Positions 43,232-52,780 of a stretch of 64,000 nucleotides of DNA are shown piece by piece. Source of the stretch: Anaerolineales bacterium (GTDB lineage Bacteria; Chloroflexota; Anaerolineae; Anaerolineales; UBA4823); NCBI GenBank assembly GCA_016929095.1, contig JAFGJM010000050.1:1-64000 (forward strand), in the 5' to 3' direction. Positions within the stretch are counted from its first letter, which is position 1; each line of letters starts with the position of its first letter. The position numbers and the translations under genes are program-made. The notes beneath the pieces are model-generated. The model searched no databases and had not been told where the DNA came from. It worked only from the letters and a program-made list of their open reading frames with translations.

Positions 43232-43720
43232 ATAAGTAAGTATAACAAATCGATGGGTAAAAATCTCACATATTCGAAAAACGCTGCTGAACTTTTATTA
43301 TGACTGAATTATTACATCTCATCCATGTGTCCCGAGGAATTGCAGGGGATTATAACGCGTTTAATTATCTGCATTATCCATCAATCGCTATACCAGGGTG
43401 AAAATTTGTATTTATGATGGTTTAAATAAATATCTTGCTTTTCCGGCTATATCAAGGCATCTTTTGTGATTAATCATCAGCTTTTACAACTAACTGAAAA
43501 ACACCAGCATTGTATTCATGAACAATGGCTACCCGGCGAATAATAATTATTACGCCGTCACATAGCCCCTCCCCCATTTTTGCCTTTCAATATGGGGGAT
43601 TTGGGGAGGGGGTCATTTAGACTACCTTCCATAAAAAATTATTTTTCAATTTTATATCAGTTATAATCCAGTTGTAGACATCATAAGACGATTGCGGTTC
43701 GTTTTTTTGGGAGAAATCAC
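43232..43720. other. intergenic region between VanW and alpha-2-macroglobulin genes
   Basis: A 489-bp divergent region, AT-rich except for palindrome copy B (43566-43612). A TATAAT at 43662-43667, about 54 nt before the downstream ATG, is the best -10 candidate but has only TTATTT at -35. Nothing else is recognised. Confidence 0.55.
43566..43612. repeat. dispersed G/C-rich imperfect palindrome, copy B
   Basis: CCCCTCCCCCATTTTTG and TATGGGGGATTTGGGGAGGGGG arms around a short AT-rich loop. Same family as the elements at 23203, 49659, 49752 and 52563. Confidence 0.75.
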
Positions 43721-46700
43721 ATGTCCTCATCCTTTCCTGTATTTCCGGATAAACAAGAACACAATCCTTTCAAATCTTTCCTGCGCATCGCATTATTCAT
43801 ATTATTGGGATTAAGCGTTTCTTGTTCTTTCCCCGGTTTTTCTCAACGATTTTCAATAAACCCGCCGCCCGAAGCGACAATCACCCCATCTCTGCCCACC
43901 GCCACACCCCAGTCACTGCCGCCAGCCCTGTTGGAGATTGACCCTTCTCCGGGGTCACTTTTGTCTCTGGATGAATCTATCACGCTATTCTTTAACCAAC
44001 CCATGCAACGGGATACGGTTGAAACAGCTCTAACCGGTGAAGCGACATTGACTAGCGATATATCCTGGAGTGATGACGCCACCCTGGTTTTATCCCCAAA
44101 GGGATTGCTTGATCCCGAGAGAGAAGTGAATATCACAGTTGGTGTAGATGCAAAAGCCGCCAATGGAAGAGCCCTTACCCAACCCATCAACATCAATTAT
44201 CGTACGGTGGGGTATCTGACCCTGGCGCAATCCTTACCCGAACCGGATGCTGAAGAGATCGATCCCTCTTCGGCGGTTGTAGCTTCCTTCAATCAACCAA
44301 TAGTGGCGTTAGGCGCTGATCCCGGCGAGCTGCCCGTGGCTTTCTCGGTCAGTTCTGGCAGCGATCCGAATATTGAGGGGCAGGGAGAATGGCTCAATAC
44401 CAGTACTTATATTTTTTATCCCGATCCGGCATTGCAAGGCGGCACGCGTTATACCGTTTCTCTGAATTCCGAATTGAAAAGTGTAGCCGGTAGCGTTTTA
44501 GAAACGGCCTCAACTTGGTCGTTTTCGACCGCATCCCCAAAATTATTATCCATAAGCCCCGAAAATGACTCCACCTTTGTACGTGTGGATACCCCAATCG
44601 TATTGAATTTTAACCAGTCTATGGATACCGCTAGCGTTCAAGACGGTTTTCAATTACTGAATGCCAGTCAAAAGATAGTGCAAGGGGATTTCTCCTGGGA
44701 CGACTCCGGTAAAGTGATGACCTATACCACGTCGGCATTGCTTAATCGCAATCAGACCTATACCATCCTGCTTAACGAAGGTGTAACAGCTCAAGGCGGG
44801 TCTCCCCTGGGTGCGGTTTTGGAATCTCACTTCCATACAGTTCCGGCTTTATCGATCACCAATAGCACCCCCCAACAGGGAGGCGAAAAAACTGTTTATG
44901 AGACGATTTCAATAAACTTCAGTGCGCCAATTCAAGATGAAGATGAAATCCTGAAATACATCATAGTCACGCCCGCCCTGTCCAACATGAGAATATGGCT
45001 TAGTACAGACCAACTTACAGTATTCATTGATGGTGACTTTCAACCAGAATCAAAATATGTCGTGTCGCTTTCGGCGGATATGGCAGATATCTGGGGAGGC
45101 AAAATCATCCGTGCTTACACGATAGAATTTCGCACCAAGGCACTCCCGTCTGCTATTAATGTGACGCCATCATCCGAGGTGTTTTTAACCTCCCAGGATA
45201 CCAGCTTATCCATCATGATCACAAATCTCGATGCCATCAACCTCAGCCGCGGCAGCGTATCCATGAATGATTTCTTTACCATGTTGAGCGAAAACGGATA
45301 CGAATTTCGTCAAACTTACTCTTCTGCAGACCAACAATCCTGGACGCAGACTTTTGATATTCCCCGGAATACCAGCCAATGGGTGGATGCTTTTGTATCA
45401 CCCGATAAAACCTCTTTGATTCCCGGTTTGTATTATATGCGCCTGGATTCAGGCGCTTCAACAACTTCAAATCCGCCCTATATCCTGGCCGTCAGTAACA
45501 TCCATCTGACATTTAAACTGAGCGCCACCGATGTACTGGTGTGGGCTGTCGACCTGCGCACCAATTCGCCCGTGGCAGGAACCAATATTATCATTTTTGA
45601 CGACAATCAAAATCCCCTGGTTTCAGGTCAAACCGATGAAAATGGCATTTTTCAGGGGACAGTTCCCGATCTACAAAGCCTGTATGCCACATATCTGGCT
45701 GTTTCCGGGAATCCGGGTGAAGATAATTTTAGCATCGCCCTCTCCAACTGGGACACAGGAATGAGCGGTTGGGATTTTGACATCAACACCGATTACGCCC
45801 CACCCCGTTTGGAAAGTTATATATATACCGACCGCCCCATCTATCGTCCTGGACAATCGGTGTTCTTTCGCACCATTCTGCGCCAGGCATATAACGGACG
45901 CTACACTTTACCTGATTTAACCTCTACTCAGGGGCAGTTACCCATTACGGTATTCGACGAATTGGGTCAAGAATTAATTAAACACAATTTACCCGTATCG
46001 GGATTTGGTTCAGCCCATGGTGAATATACCCTTCCGTCCGACGCGGCGCCCGGTTTTTACCGCATCACCTGCGACCTGGCTACCGAAAAAGATGTAACCT
46101 TCCAGGTGGCAAATTATCGGAAACCCGAAATCAACCTGCAGGTTAACTTTACTGAACAAAATGCCCTATCCGGCAACACAGTAAAAGCGGATATCTCTGC
46201 CCGCTATTTCTTCGATGCCCCCGCAGGGAATACCCGTGTTCATTGGGCGCTTTATTCCAGTCCCGAACCGTTTGTGTTAACCGGATACCAGGTAGGCGTC
46301 GAAGATGCGACATGGCTGTCAGTTTACAATTACCTCTTTATGGATTTTGGTTTAGGAAACCTGGTGACGGAGGGGGATGCTCAAACAGATGCCAATGGCA
46401 GCCTGACCATCGAATTACCTACTGAAAAATCGGAGTTGACCCAAAAATATTACCTGGAAGCCACTATTACCGATGAAAGCGGCTTGCCGGTCAGTGGTCG
46501 GGGTTCTACAACTCTGCACCCCTCAAATTTTTACATTGGCATCCATCCCGACCGATGGATTGGCAAAGCCGGGGAACAGCTTGGCTTTGCTATTCAAACA
46601 GCCGATTGGGAGAAAGCGCCCTCCGGCCCTCACGAATTAAAAGCCGATTTCCAAAAAGTTGTGTGGGTGGAAAATGAAAATGGCATGAGTGAATTTGATG

Positions 46701-49654
46701 AACCCCGCTATACCGCTCAATATACCCCTGCCGGCAGCGCCGATTTCGTCGTCGATAGCCAGGGAATGGCCAGGCTGTCATTCACACCACCCGAAGCTGG
46801 TGTTTATCAACTCGAAATATCCGGCGAGGGCGCGAAAACCTCCATTTACCTATGGATAGGCGGCGCGGGGCAAACGGTTTGGCCAAATCTGCCTAACCAG
46901 CGCATCCACCTGGTTGCAGATAAAGATACCTACAAACCGGGAGATACCGCCAAAGTTTTCATCCCTAACCCCTTTGCCGCAGATACGATAGCCCTGGTGA
47001 CCGTGGAACGCAGCATCGTCATGAATCGCCAAATCGTCGCCATCGAAGCAGGCGGCAGCACTTTAGACTTTCCCCTTGCAGACGAGGATGCTCCTAATAT
47101 TTATATATCAGCGACCTTGATCGGCATCGATGACCAGGGTAAGCCGGATTTCCGCCAGGGATACGCAACCCTATCCATCACCCCGGAAGCGCAGCAGCTA
47201 TCTGTCTCCATTGTAGGAGAACCGCAAAAAGCCGGTCCTGGAGACGAAGTGACCTTCAATATTCAGGTCAAAGACCAGGCTGGAAATCCTGTGCAGGGTG
47301 AATTTTCGCTGGCGGTGGTCGACCAGGCGGTTTTAGCGTTAGCCGACCCCAATTCCGAGGATATCCTGAATGCTTACTATGGTGAGCAGCCCTTAGGCGT
47401 GCGCACCGGTCTTGGATTGGCTGCCTATGCGCAGCGTCAAACTATCCTCGCGGCGGGGGTTGGCGGCGGCGGAGGCGCCGGTGAAGCGCAATCGGTCACG
47501 CGTGAAAACTTCCCCGATACCGCTTTCTGGTTGGCCAATATCGTGACCGCCGGTGACGGCATCGCCCAGGTAGACATTTCCCTGCCGGATAACCTGACCA
47601 CCTGGCAGGTGAACCTGCGCGGTTTATCCACGGATACCCGCGTGGGTGAAGCGCAAACCCAAATCGTTACCAGCAAAGACCTGCTCCTACGCCCGGCAAT
47701 CCAGCGGTTTTTCACCCGCGGCGACCATGTCCGGCTTGCTACCGTGGTACAAAACAACACCACTGCTGAATTAGCCGCCGATGTCGCCGTGCAGGCAGAA
47801 GGTATCCAATTGGATGACCCCGCTCTATCCACACAATCTGTCTCGGTGCCTGCAAGCGGGCACACTTCCGTCGCGTGGTGGGGGAAGGTGCAGGAGGTCG
47901 ATAGCGTTTCCCTGACCTTTTCTACCCAGGCTGGCGCATATCAAGATAGTATCCGTGTGCAAAACGGCGCCATTCCGGTCCTGGCATATACCGCCCCACA
48001 GACTTTTGCAACTTCCGGCGTTCTCGACCAGGCAACCGAGCGATTGGAGATGATCAGCCTGCCGCGCAATATTTCGAATGTAAGCGAAAGCGGCGGTTTG
48101 CGCGTGGAATTGGCGACTTCTCTGGCAGGCATGATCGATGAAGCTTTAGACATGCTGGAATATTATCCCTATGAATGCACCGAGCAGACTGTCTCCCGTT
48201 TCTTACCCAATTTGGAAAGCTATCTGACCTTCCAGGCATTGCACCTGGATTCACCCGAACTCAATGCGCGTTTGGAACGCACTCTGGACGATGGGGTAAG
48301 CCTGCTATATAGTCGTCAAAACGAAGACGGCGGCTGGGCGTGGTGGCAAGGGGGGGAAAGCGACCCATATATCACCTCTTATGTTCTGATCGGCTTGCTG
48401 CGCGCCCAGGATGCTGGAGTAAATATCGATCAGAATAAGACACAAAAAGCCACCGAATATTTACTGGCCAGCCTGACCGCCCCTTATATGTTGGGTGAGC
48501 CCTATCTACTAGATCGCCTGGCTTTTGAACATTACGCCCTGACATTGGCTGGGGCGGGCAATCAGGCTGGTGTTCAAGAATTATTTGCTGTGCGGGATAA
48601 TCTGGATCCCTGGGCAAAGGCTTTCCTGGCATTATCCATCGAAACGACCTCTCCGGGGAATCCACAAGTCCAAACCTTGCTCTCCGACCTGGAAACATCG
48701 GCCATCCGCTCGGCAACCGGGGCGCATTGGGAAGAAAGCCATACCGGCAGGCACAACATGCAATCCACCCTGGCTACCAGCGCCATTGTCCTTTATACCC
48801 TGGCAAAACAACAACCCAAATCACCTTTAGTAACCGAAGCCACGCGTTATTTATCTGCTCACCGGGATACGAATGGCGCGTGGGGACCTACGTTTAGTTC
48901 CGCCTGGTCGGTTATGGCTTTATCACAGGTGATGCGTCAGAGTGGGGAATTGCACGGCGATTTCTCGTATTCTGCCCTATTGAATGGCGCACTCTTTGCC
49001 AGCGGCGCCACCAGCCAGGATAATATTCTCGCGCCCGTATCCGCCGAAACTTCCCTGGCGCATTTGTACGCCGATTCGCCAAATGCCCTGACCATCCGCC
49101 GTTCGGAAGGTTTAGGCGTATTATATTACCGGGCAGACCTGCAGGTATTTCGCCCGGTTGAAGATGCCAGGGCAACAAACCAGGGCATTATCCTGGAGCG
49201 TCTCTACCACGCGGCAGATACCGCCTGCAAGAATTTTGATTGCCAGAGACTGCATGAAACCACACCCGGTGAAAAAATCATCGCTCGCCTTAGCTTAACT
49301 CTGCCCAACGATGTCTATTATCTGGTGGTGGAAGATTACATTCCCGCTGGTGCAGAAATTTTAGATACCCGCCTTAAAACCAGTCAGCAAGGGGGCATAG
49401 AAATTCCATTATTTTACGACCCTAAAAATCCCTTTGAAAACGGCTGGGGGTGGTGGTATTTCAGCGATCCCCAAATCTATGACGATCATATCGCCTGGGC
49501 GGTGGATTATCTGCCGGCGGGTTCGTATGAATTGACCTACACCCTGGTGTCTTTGCAGCCGGGGGAATACCGGGTACTGCCCGCCCATGCCTGGGAATTC
49601 TATTTCCCGGAAGTGCAGGGCGCCACCGCTGGTGAGGTGTTTATAATAAAATAA
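43721..49654 (+). CDS. bacterial alpha-2-macroglobulin, lipid-anchored, with N-terminal Ig-like repeats
   Basis: 1977 aa, longer than E. coli YfhM (about 1650). Lipobox LSVSC (C35), then four Big_5-type Ig-like domains (about 70-475; FFNQPM, SFNQPI, NFNQSM, NFSAPI repeat edges), macroglobulin domains including the MG2-like YIYTDRPIYRPGQSVFFR, a glycine-rich stretch (about 1243-1252) near the region expected to precede the exposed segment, and the thioester motif C1486-T-E-Q1489 in YECTEQTVSRF followed by an alpha/alpha thioester domain (GGWAWWQGGESDPYITSYV). It should trap proteases by covalent capture. PbpC, the usual partner, is absent. Confidence 0.92.
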   Translation: MSSSFPVFPDKQEHNPFKSFLRIALFILLGLSVSCSFPGFSQRFSINPPPEATITPSLPTATPQSLPPALLEIDPSPGSLLSLDESITLFFNQPMQRDTVETALTGEATLTSDISWSDDATLVLSPKGLLDPEREVNITVGVDAKAANGRALTQPININYRTVGYLTLAQSLPEPDAEEIDPSSAVVASFNQPIVALGADPGELPVAFSVSSGSDPNIEGQGEWLNTSTYIFYPDPALQGGTRYTVSLNSELKSVAGSVLETASTWSFSTASPKLLSISPENDSTFVRVDTPIVLNFNQSMDTASVQDGFQLLNASQKIVQGDFSWDDSGKVMTYTTSALLNRNQTYTILLNEGVTAQGGSPLGAVLESHFHTVPALSITNSTPQQGGEKTVYETISINFSAPIQDEDEILKYIIVTPALSNMRIWLSTDQLTVFIDGDFQPESKYVVSLSADMADIWGGKIIRAYTIEFRTKALPSAINVTPSSEVFLTSQDTSLSIMITNLDAINLSRGSVSMNDFFTMLSENGYEFRQTYSSADQQSWTQTFDIPRNTSQWVDAFVSPDKTSLIPGLYYMRLDSGASTTSNPPYILAVSNIHLTFKLSATDVLVWAVDLRTNSPVAGTNIIIFDDNQNPLVSGQTDENGIFQGTVPDLQSLYATYLAVSGNPGEDNFSIALSNWDTGMSGWDFDINTDYAPPRLESYIYTDRPIYRPGQSVFFRTILRQAYNGRYTLPDLTSTQGQLPITVFDELGQELIKHNLPVSGFGSAHGEYTLPSDAAPGFYRITCDLATEKDVTFQVANYRKPEINLQVNFTEQNALSGNTVKADISARYFFDAPAGNTRVHWALYSSPEPFVLTGYQVGVEDATWLSVYNYLFMDFGLGNLVTEGDAQTDANGSLTIELPTEKSELTQKYYLEATITDESGLPVSGRGSTTLHPSNFYIGIHPDRWIGKAGEQLGFAIQTADWEKAPSGPHELKADFQKVVWVENENGMSEFDEPRYTAQYTPAGSADFVVDSQGMARLSFTPPEAGVYQLEISGEGAKTSIYLWIGGAGQTVWPNLPNQRIHLVADKDTYKPGDTAKVFIPNPFAADTIALVTVERSIVMNRQIVAIEAGGSTLDFPLADEDAPNIYISATLIGIDDQGKPDFRQGYATLSITPEAQQLSVSIVGEPQKAGPGDEVTFNIQVKDQAGNPVQGEFSLAVVDQAVLALADPNSEDILNAYYGEQPLGVRTGLGLAAYAQRQTILAAGVGGGGGAGEAQSVTRENFPDTAFWLANIVTAGDGIAQVDISLPDNLTTWQVNLRGLSTDTRVGEAQTQIVTSKDLLLRPAIQRFFTRGDHVRLATVVQNNTTAELAADVAVQAEGIQLDDPALSTQSVSVPASGHTSVAWWGKVQEVDSVSLTFSTQAGAYQDSIRVQNGAIPVLAYTAPQTFATSGVLDQATERLEMISLPRNISNVSESGGLRVELATSLAGMIDEALDMLEYYPYECTEQTVSRFLPNLESYLTFQALHLDSPELNARLERTLDDGVSLLYSRQNEDGGWAWWQGGESDPYITSYVLIGLLRAQDAGVNIDQNKTQKATEYLLASLTAPYMLGEPYLLDRLAFEHYALTLAGAGNQAGVQELFAVRDNLDPWAKAFLALSIETTSPGNPQVQTLLSDLETSAIRSATGAHWEESHTGRHNMQSTLATSAIVLYTLAKQQPKSPLVTEATRYLSAHRDTNGAWGPTFSSAWSVMALSQVMRQSGELHGDFSYSALLNGALFASGATSQDNILAPVSAETSLAHLYADSPNALTIRRSEGLGVLYYRADLQVFRPVEDARATNQGIILERLYHAADTACKNFDCQRLHETTPGEKIIARLSLTLPNDVYYLVVEDYIPAGAEILDTRLKTSQQGGIEIPLFYDPKNPFENGWGWWYFSDPQIYDDHIAWAVDYLPAGSYELTYTLVSLQPGEYRVLPAHAWEFYFPEVQGATAGEVFIIK

Positions 49655-49658
49655 TTCA

Positions 49659-49710
49659 CCCCCTCCCAACCTCCCCCATTTTCAAAGAACGAAAATGGGG
49701 GAGGGGGATT
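49659..49710. repeat. dispersed G/C-rich imperfect palindrome, copy C1
   Basis: CCTCCCCCATTTTC-AAAGAAC-GAAAATGGGGGAGGGGG, a near-perfect long hairpin 4 bp after the alpha-2-macroglobulin stop; it may serve as its terminator, although the following tail is ATTTTTCAT. Confidence 0.8.
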
Positions 49711-49751
49711 TTTCATCCCCCTATTTCCGATTTTGAAATGTTCATCATTTT

Positions 49752-49797
49752 CCTCCCCCCATTTCTGTCTTTTGAAATGGGGGGATTGAGGGGGGTG
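49752..49797. repeat. dispersed G/C-rich imperfect palindrome, copy C2
   Basis: CCTCCCCCCATTTC...GAAATGGGGGG followed by ATTGAGGGGGGTG, matching copy A in its right flank. It lies 42 bp after copy C1 in the same convergent intergenic region. Confidence 0.8.
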
Positions 49798-49829
49798 AAA
49801 AAATCCCCGCCAGAAAACCTGACGGGGAT
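49798..49829 (-). terminator. intrinsic terminator of the repeat-protein gene
   Basis: On the minus strand: ATCCCCG...CAGG / CCTG..CGGGGAT type stem (49803-49829) followed by TTTTTT (complement of 49798-49803), 30 bp after the stop at 49859. Confidence 0.8.
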
Positions 49830-49858
49830 GTGGTCTTGCAAAATTTTATACTTATCGT

Positions 49859-52312
49859 CTAATAAATAGGGCAAAACGATTGAGCCACAATCGGATCAAC
49901 GCTGTTCACCTGAACATACTTAAGATCTCCTAGCGTGCTGTCGTAATAACTAATGTGCGGATAACCTGTACTGTCAATATCCAGGGATGTGTACTTGCCC
50001 ACATCTCCTTCTTCATCAATTACTTGAAGAACCCATACGGCGCTGGCTGTGGGTTTATTAGCCAGTTTCAGGTTGCCGGAAAATGCATCGTAGTAGCTGA
50101 TAAACGGAACACCATTGTTATTCACACCTATGGACGCGTATTTACCCACATCGTAATCTGCCGCGGCGTTATCATCCACCGTCTGTATTGTCCATACCCA
50201 ATCTAATCCTGAAATTTCACCTAAGGCATACTTTAGCGCCCGGTTAGCTTGATCATAGTAAGCGATATGCACCTTTCCCGAGTTATCGACATCAATTGCA
50301 CTGTAATAACCCACATCCTCTGTGTTATCGACAACACTTTTCATCCAACTGCTGCCAGTCCAATAAGCGAACTTCAATCGCTTTGTATCATCATCGTAGT
50401 AATTTTCATCGAAATAACTGATGTAAATATGCCCGGATGCATCCATATCGATAGAGTTATATTTCCCTACCGCACCGCCAGACCCATCTACTGTATACGT
50501 GATCCAACTCGTGCCGTTGAAATTCGCCAGCATTAAATTGGTATTGGTGGCGTCGTAATAACTGATATAAGGAAGATTTGTGGCAGGGTTGATCGTGATA
50601 TCCGGAAACAGCCCGGTATTCACCTTTTTTGTATAATCTACCGTCGTAGTGATCCAGTTGCTGCCGGAAAGGGTGGCATATTCCAGGTCGCCGCCCTCAA
50701 GATCATAATATGCGACATGCGGTTTATTCGTAGAATCTAAAGCAATGGAGGAAGAATCACCCACATTACCAGTGGAAGAAATCACAGAAGTAACCCAGGC
50801 GCCGCTGCTATTGGTGGCGTATCGCAGGTCATCGTACGTATCGTCCATGTAGCTAATATGAGCCTTATCCGTGGTATCCAATGCCAGCGAAGTGTGAAGG
50901 CCTACGTACCGTTGACTGTCGATGTTTCGGTCAAGATACTCATCCTCATCGTCATCCCAATAAAGTTCCTTGTAGTAACCACTACCCAGATCTTGAAAGG
51001 CTATATGGATGTAGCCATCATTATCAAAAGCCAGGGAGCAATACAAACCATGGTCCAATTCAAAATCATCATCGAAATCTTGCTTCGACCAGGTGCCATC
51101 TTTTAATGTTGCCAGCTTAAGTTTATAGTTATTCCAATCGTAATAAGCAATGGCTACTTTGCCGCCGCTTTTAGCGATGGAAGAATAGGTGCCGGTATAA
51201 TCCGTATCAACGACCGTTTTAGTCCAGGTCAAATTCTCGAATTCTTTAGACGACAGATCAAGCCCTACTTTAGCAGTGACGTATTTTAATTTAACACAAA
51301 AATTATTGGTCAGTGGTCCCTGGCAATAGCTAATGTGCACATTGAATTTACTATCCACAAAAATCGATGTATAACCGCCCACATTGCCGCCCGTATCGGG
51401 ATAGGCAAAACGCCAGTTATCCCCTTCTTTATAGACATATCGCAGGTTGTCATGGTCATCTTCAAGGTAACTCATATGGGGGCGATTAACGGAATCGATG
51501 TACAAGGCTGCGTATTTACCTTCTTTAAAATCAGTCCTGATTTCCTTTACTGTCTCGATAGTCCAACCTAAACCGGTATATGAAGCATATTTCAGTTTTC
51601 GATTATCTGAATCGTAATAGGCAATATGAGGGTTGAGATCGGAATCAATGGCCAGCGAAGAATATTTCCCCACCACGCCTGAAGTCGGTTCAGTAGGGCT
51701 GTTTATCGCACTTATTCCGTTTACATCGATCTGCGGCTGGATTTGAGTTTCAATAAATACAGGCTCTCCTGCAGCCGCCATAGTGGTTGATAGGCCGTCA
51801 TCCACGATCTGAATTGTCCAGGCGCCGCCTCTGATTTTATGGGCATATTTTAAATTTCCGTTCACCATGTCATAATAGCTGATATGGTAATGAACGTTGC
51901 CATTGATATCGGAATTAATAACCATGGAAGTATATTGCCCCACGTAAGGCGAGGAGTCTACAATTTCTGTTTGCCAGGATGCACCATCGAACCAGCCGTG
52001 GGATAGATGGTCACCACCATAAGCCACATGCATGCGATTGTCGGTATCCAACGCCATACTGCGAGCGCCCATATTCCAAAACGAGTTGTTATCCGCTACC
52101 CGCTCCGGAATATTCCAGGCAGCAATCCCGCCGATACCCACAGGGTCATCACTCTCAGCCGGTATGGTAGCGCTTTGGGCTATGGTGCCGGTTACCCCCG
52201 CCAGGGCAATGATTACCATTGCGATGAGTAATAACCAGGTCTTGTTCAATGCGCCTTTGCGTATCTTTTCGATCATGCGTTTCCCACTGGTCATTTTTTG
52301 TGTTTTCAACAT
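49859..52312 (-). CDS. exported propeller-like protein with 14 short repeats
   Basis: 817 aa. A long basic N-terminus and hydrophobic segment (about 29-46) ending near TIAQSA form a signal peptide. The mature part is about fourteen imperfect repeats of 45-60 residues with the pattern Y-S-S-I-A-x-D-S-x-x-x-P-H-I-S-Y-Y-D-x-x-x-x-x-L-K-Y-A, followed by W-x-x-x-T-V-D. This suggests blades of one or two beta-propellers, similar to BNR/Asp-box-type sheets, although strict Asp boxes are not clear. AGGAG lies 8 nt before the ATG. No anchor or catalytic domain; a secreted binding protein is inferred. Confidence 0.78.
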   Translation of the reverse strand: MLKTQKMTSGKRMIEKIRKGALNKTWLLLIAMVIIALAGVTGTIAQSATIPAESDDPVGIGGIAAWNIPERVADNNSFWNMGARSMALDTDNRMHVAYGGDHLSHGWFDGASWQTEIVDSSPYVGQYTSMVINSDINGNVHYHISYYDMVNGNLKYAHKIRGGAWTIQIVDDGLSTTMAAAGEPVFIETQIQPQIDVNGISAINSPTEPTSGVVGKYSSLAIDSDLNPHIAYYDSDNRKLKYASYTGLGWTIETVKEIRTDFKEGKYAALYIDSVNRPHMSYLEDDHDNLRYVYKEGDNWRFAYPDTGGNVGGYTSIFVDSKFNVHISYCQGPLTNNFCVKLKYVTAKVGLDLSSKEFENLTWTKTVVDTDYTGTYSSIAKSGGKVAIAYYDWNNYKLKLATLKDGTWSKQDFDDDFELDHGLYCSLAFDNDGYIHIAFQDLGSGYYKELYWDDDEDEYLDRNIDSQRYVGLHTSLALDTTDKAHISYMDDTYDDLRYATNSSGAWVTSVISSTGNVGDSSSIALDSTNKPHVAYYDLEGGDLEYATLSGSNWITTTVDYTKKVNTGLFPDITINPATNLPYISYYDATNTNLMLANFNGTSWITYTVDGSGGAVGKYNSIDMDASGHIYISYFDENYYDDDTKRLKFAYWTGSSWMKSVVDNTEDVGYYSAIDVDNSGKVHIAYYDQANRALKYALGEISGLDWVWTIQTVDDNAAADYDVGKYASIGVNNNGVPFISYYDAFSGNLKLANKPTASAVWVLQVIDEEGDVGKYTSLDIDSTGYPHISYYDSTLGDLKYVQVNSVDPIVAQSFCPIY

Positions 52313-52346
52313 ATCGTTTCTCCTGAGGGGCTGTCCTCAAAGCAGC

Positions 52347-52400
52347 CTGTCACCCCGAGCAAAGCGAAGGATCTTCACACTCTCAATTGAGATGTTTCGC
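52347..52400. repeat. dispersed repeat of the GTCACCCCGAGC-AAGCGAAGGATCT type
   Basis: The phrase CTGTCACCCCGAGCAAAGCG, continuing GAAGGATCTT...GAGATGTTTCGC, resembles a widespread bacterial intergenic repeat (GTCA-CCTGAGCGAAGCGAAGGATCT ... GAGAT-CTTCGC). The inner arms GCGAAGGATCT and GAGATGTTTCGC can form an imperfect hairpin. Identification is from memory of such sequences, not from a search. Confidence 0.6.
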
Positions 52401-52562
52401 CTGGCTTAGTAAAACCCGCCTCTTGCAATATGACATAATCAACTTTTGGGACAACCTCTGATAGGTTTCCATATTTAACATTTCCACAGTATAGCACGAA
52501 CTAAGGACTGTGGGCGCTAACCTTAAAAAGGTTTAATTTATTCTTCTTCATAATTGATCAAG

Positions 52563-52617
52563 CCCCCACCCTACCCTTCCCCATTTTCGTTTATAAAATG
52601 GGGGAACTGAGGAAGGT
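52563..52617. repeat. dispersed G/C-rich imperfect palindrome, copy D
   Basis: CCCTACCCTTCCCCATTTTC and AAAATGGGGGAACTGAGGAAGG arms; the most diverged copy of the family. Confidence 0.7.
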
Positions 52618-52780
52618 AAAATTATTGACAAAAATAAGCAAGGACAAAGTGTAGTAGTTATTTTATTTATGAAAAAATGTGAAATGATGTATGATTTCCA
52701 TCGCTAATGTATTCCAAGAACTGACAACCGATCACCGATCCCTGATAACTTCGCTATAAGTAGTGTAAAATACAAGAACC

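Larger units (their letters stand above)
52313..52780. other. intergenic region with two unrelated repeat elements
   Basis: A 468-bp divergent region. It holds the CCCGAGC-type repeat (52347-52400) and palindrome copy D (52563-52617). Close to the downstream ATG are TATAAG (52755-52760) and TAAAAT (52766-52771), either of which could be a -10 giving a very short leader. Confidence 0.55.

Noticed and set aside
52563-52617. CRISPR-like or phage attachment site interpretation of the palindromes
   Set aside because: Copies are dispersed, not regularly spaced, and no cas or integrase gene is present.
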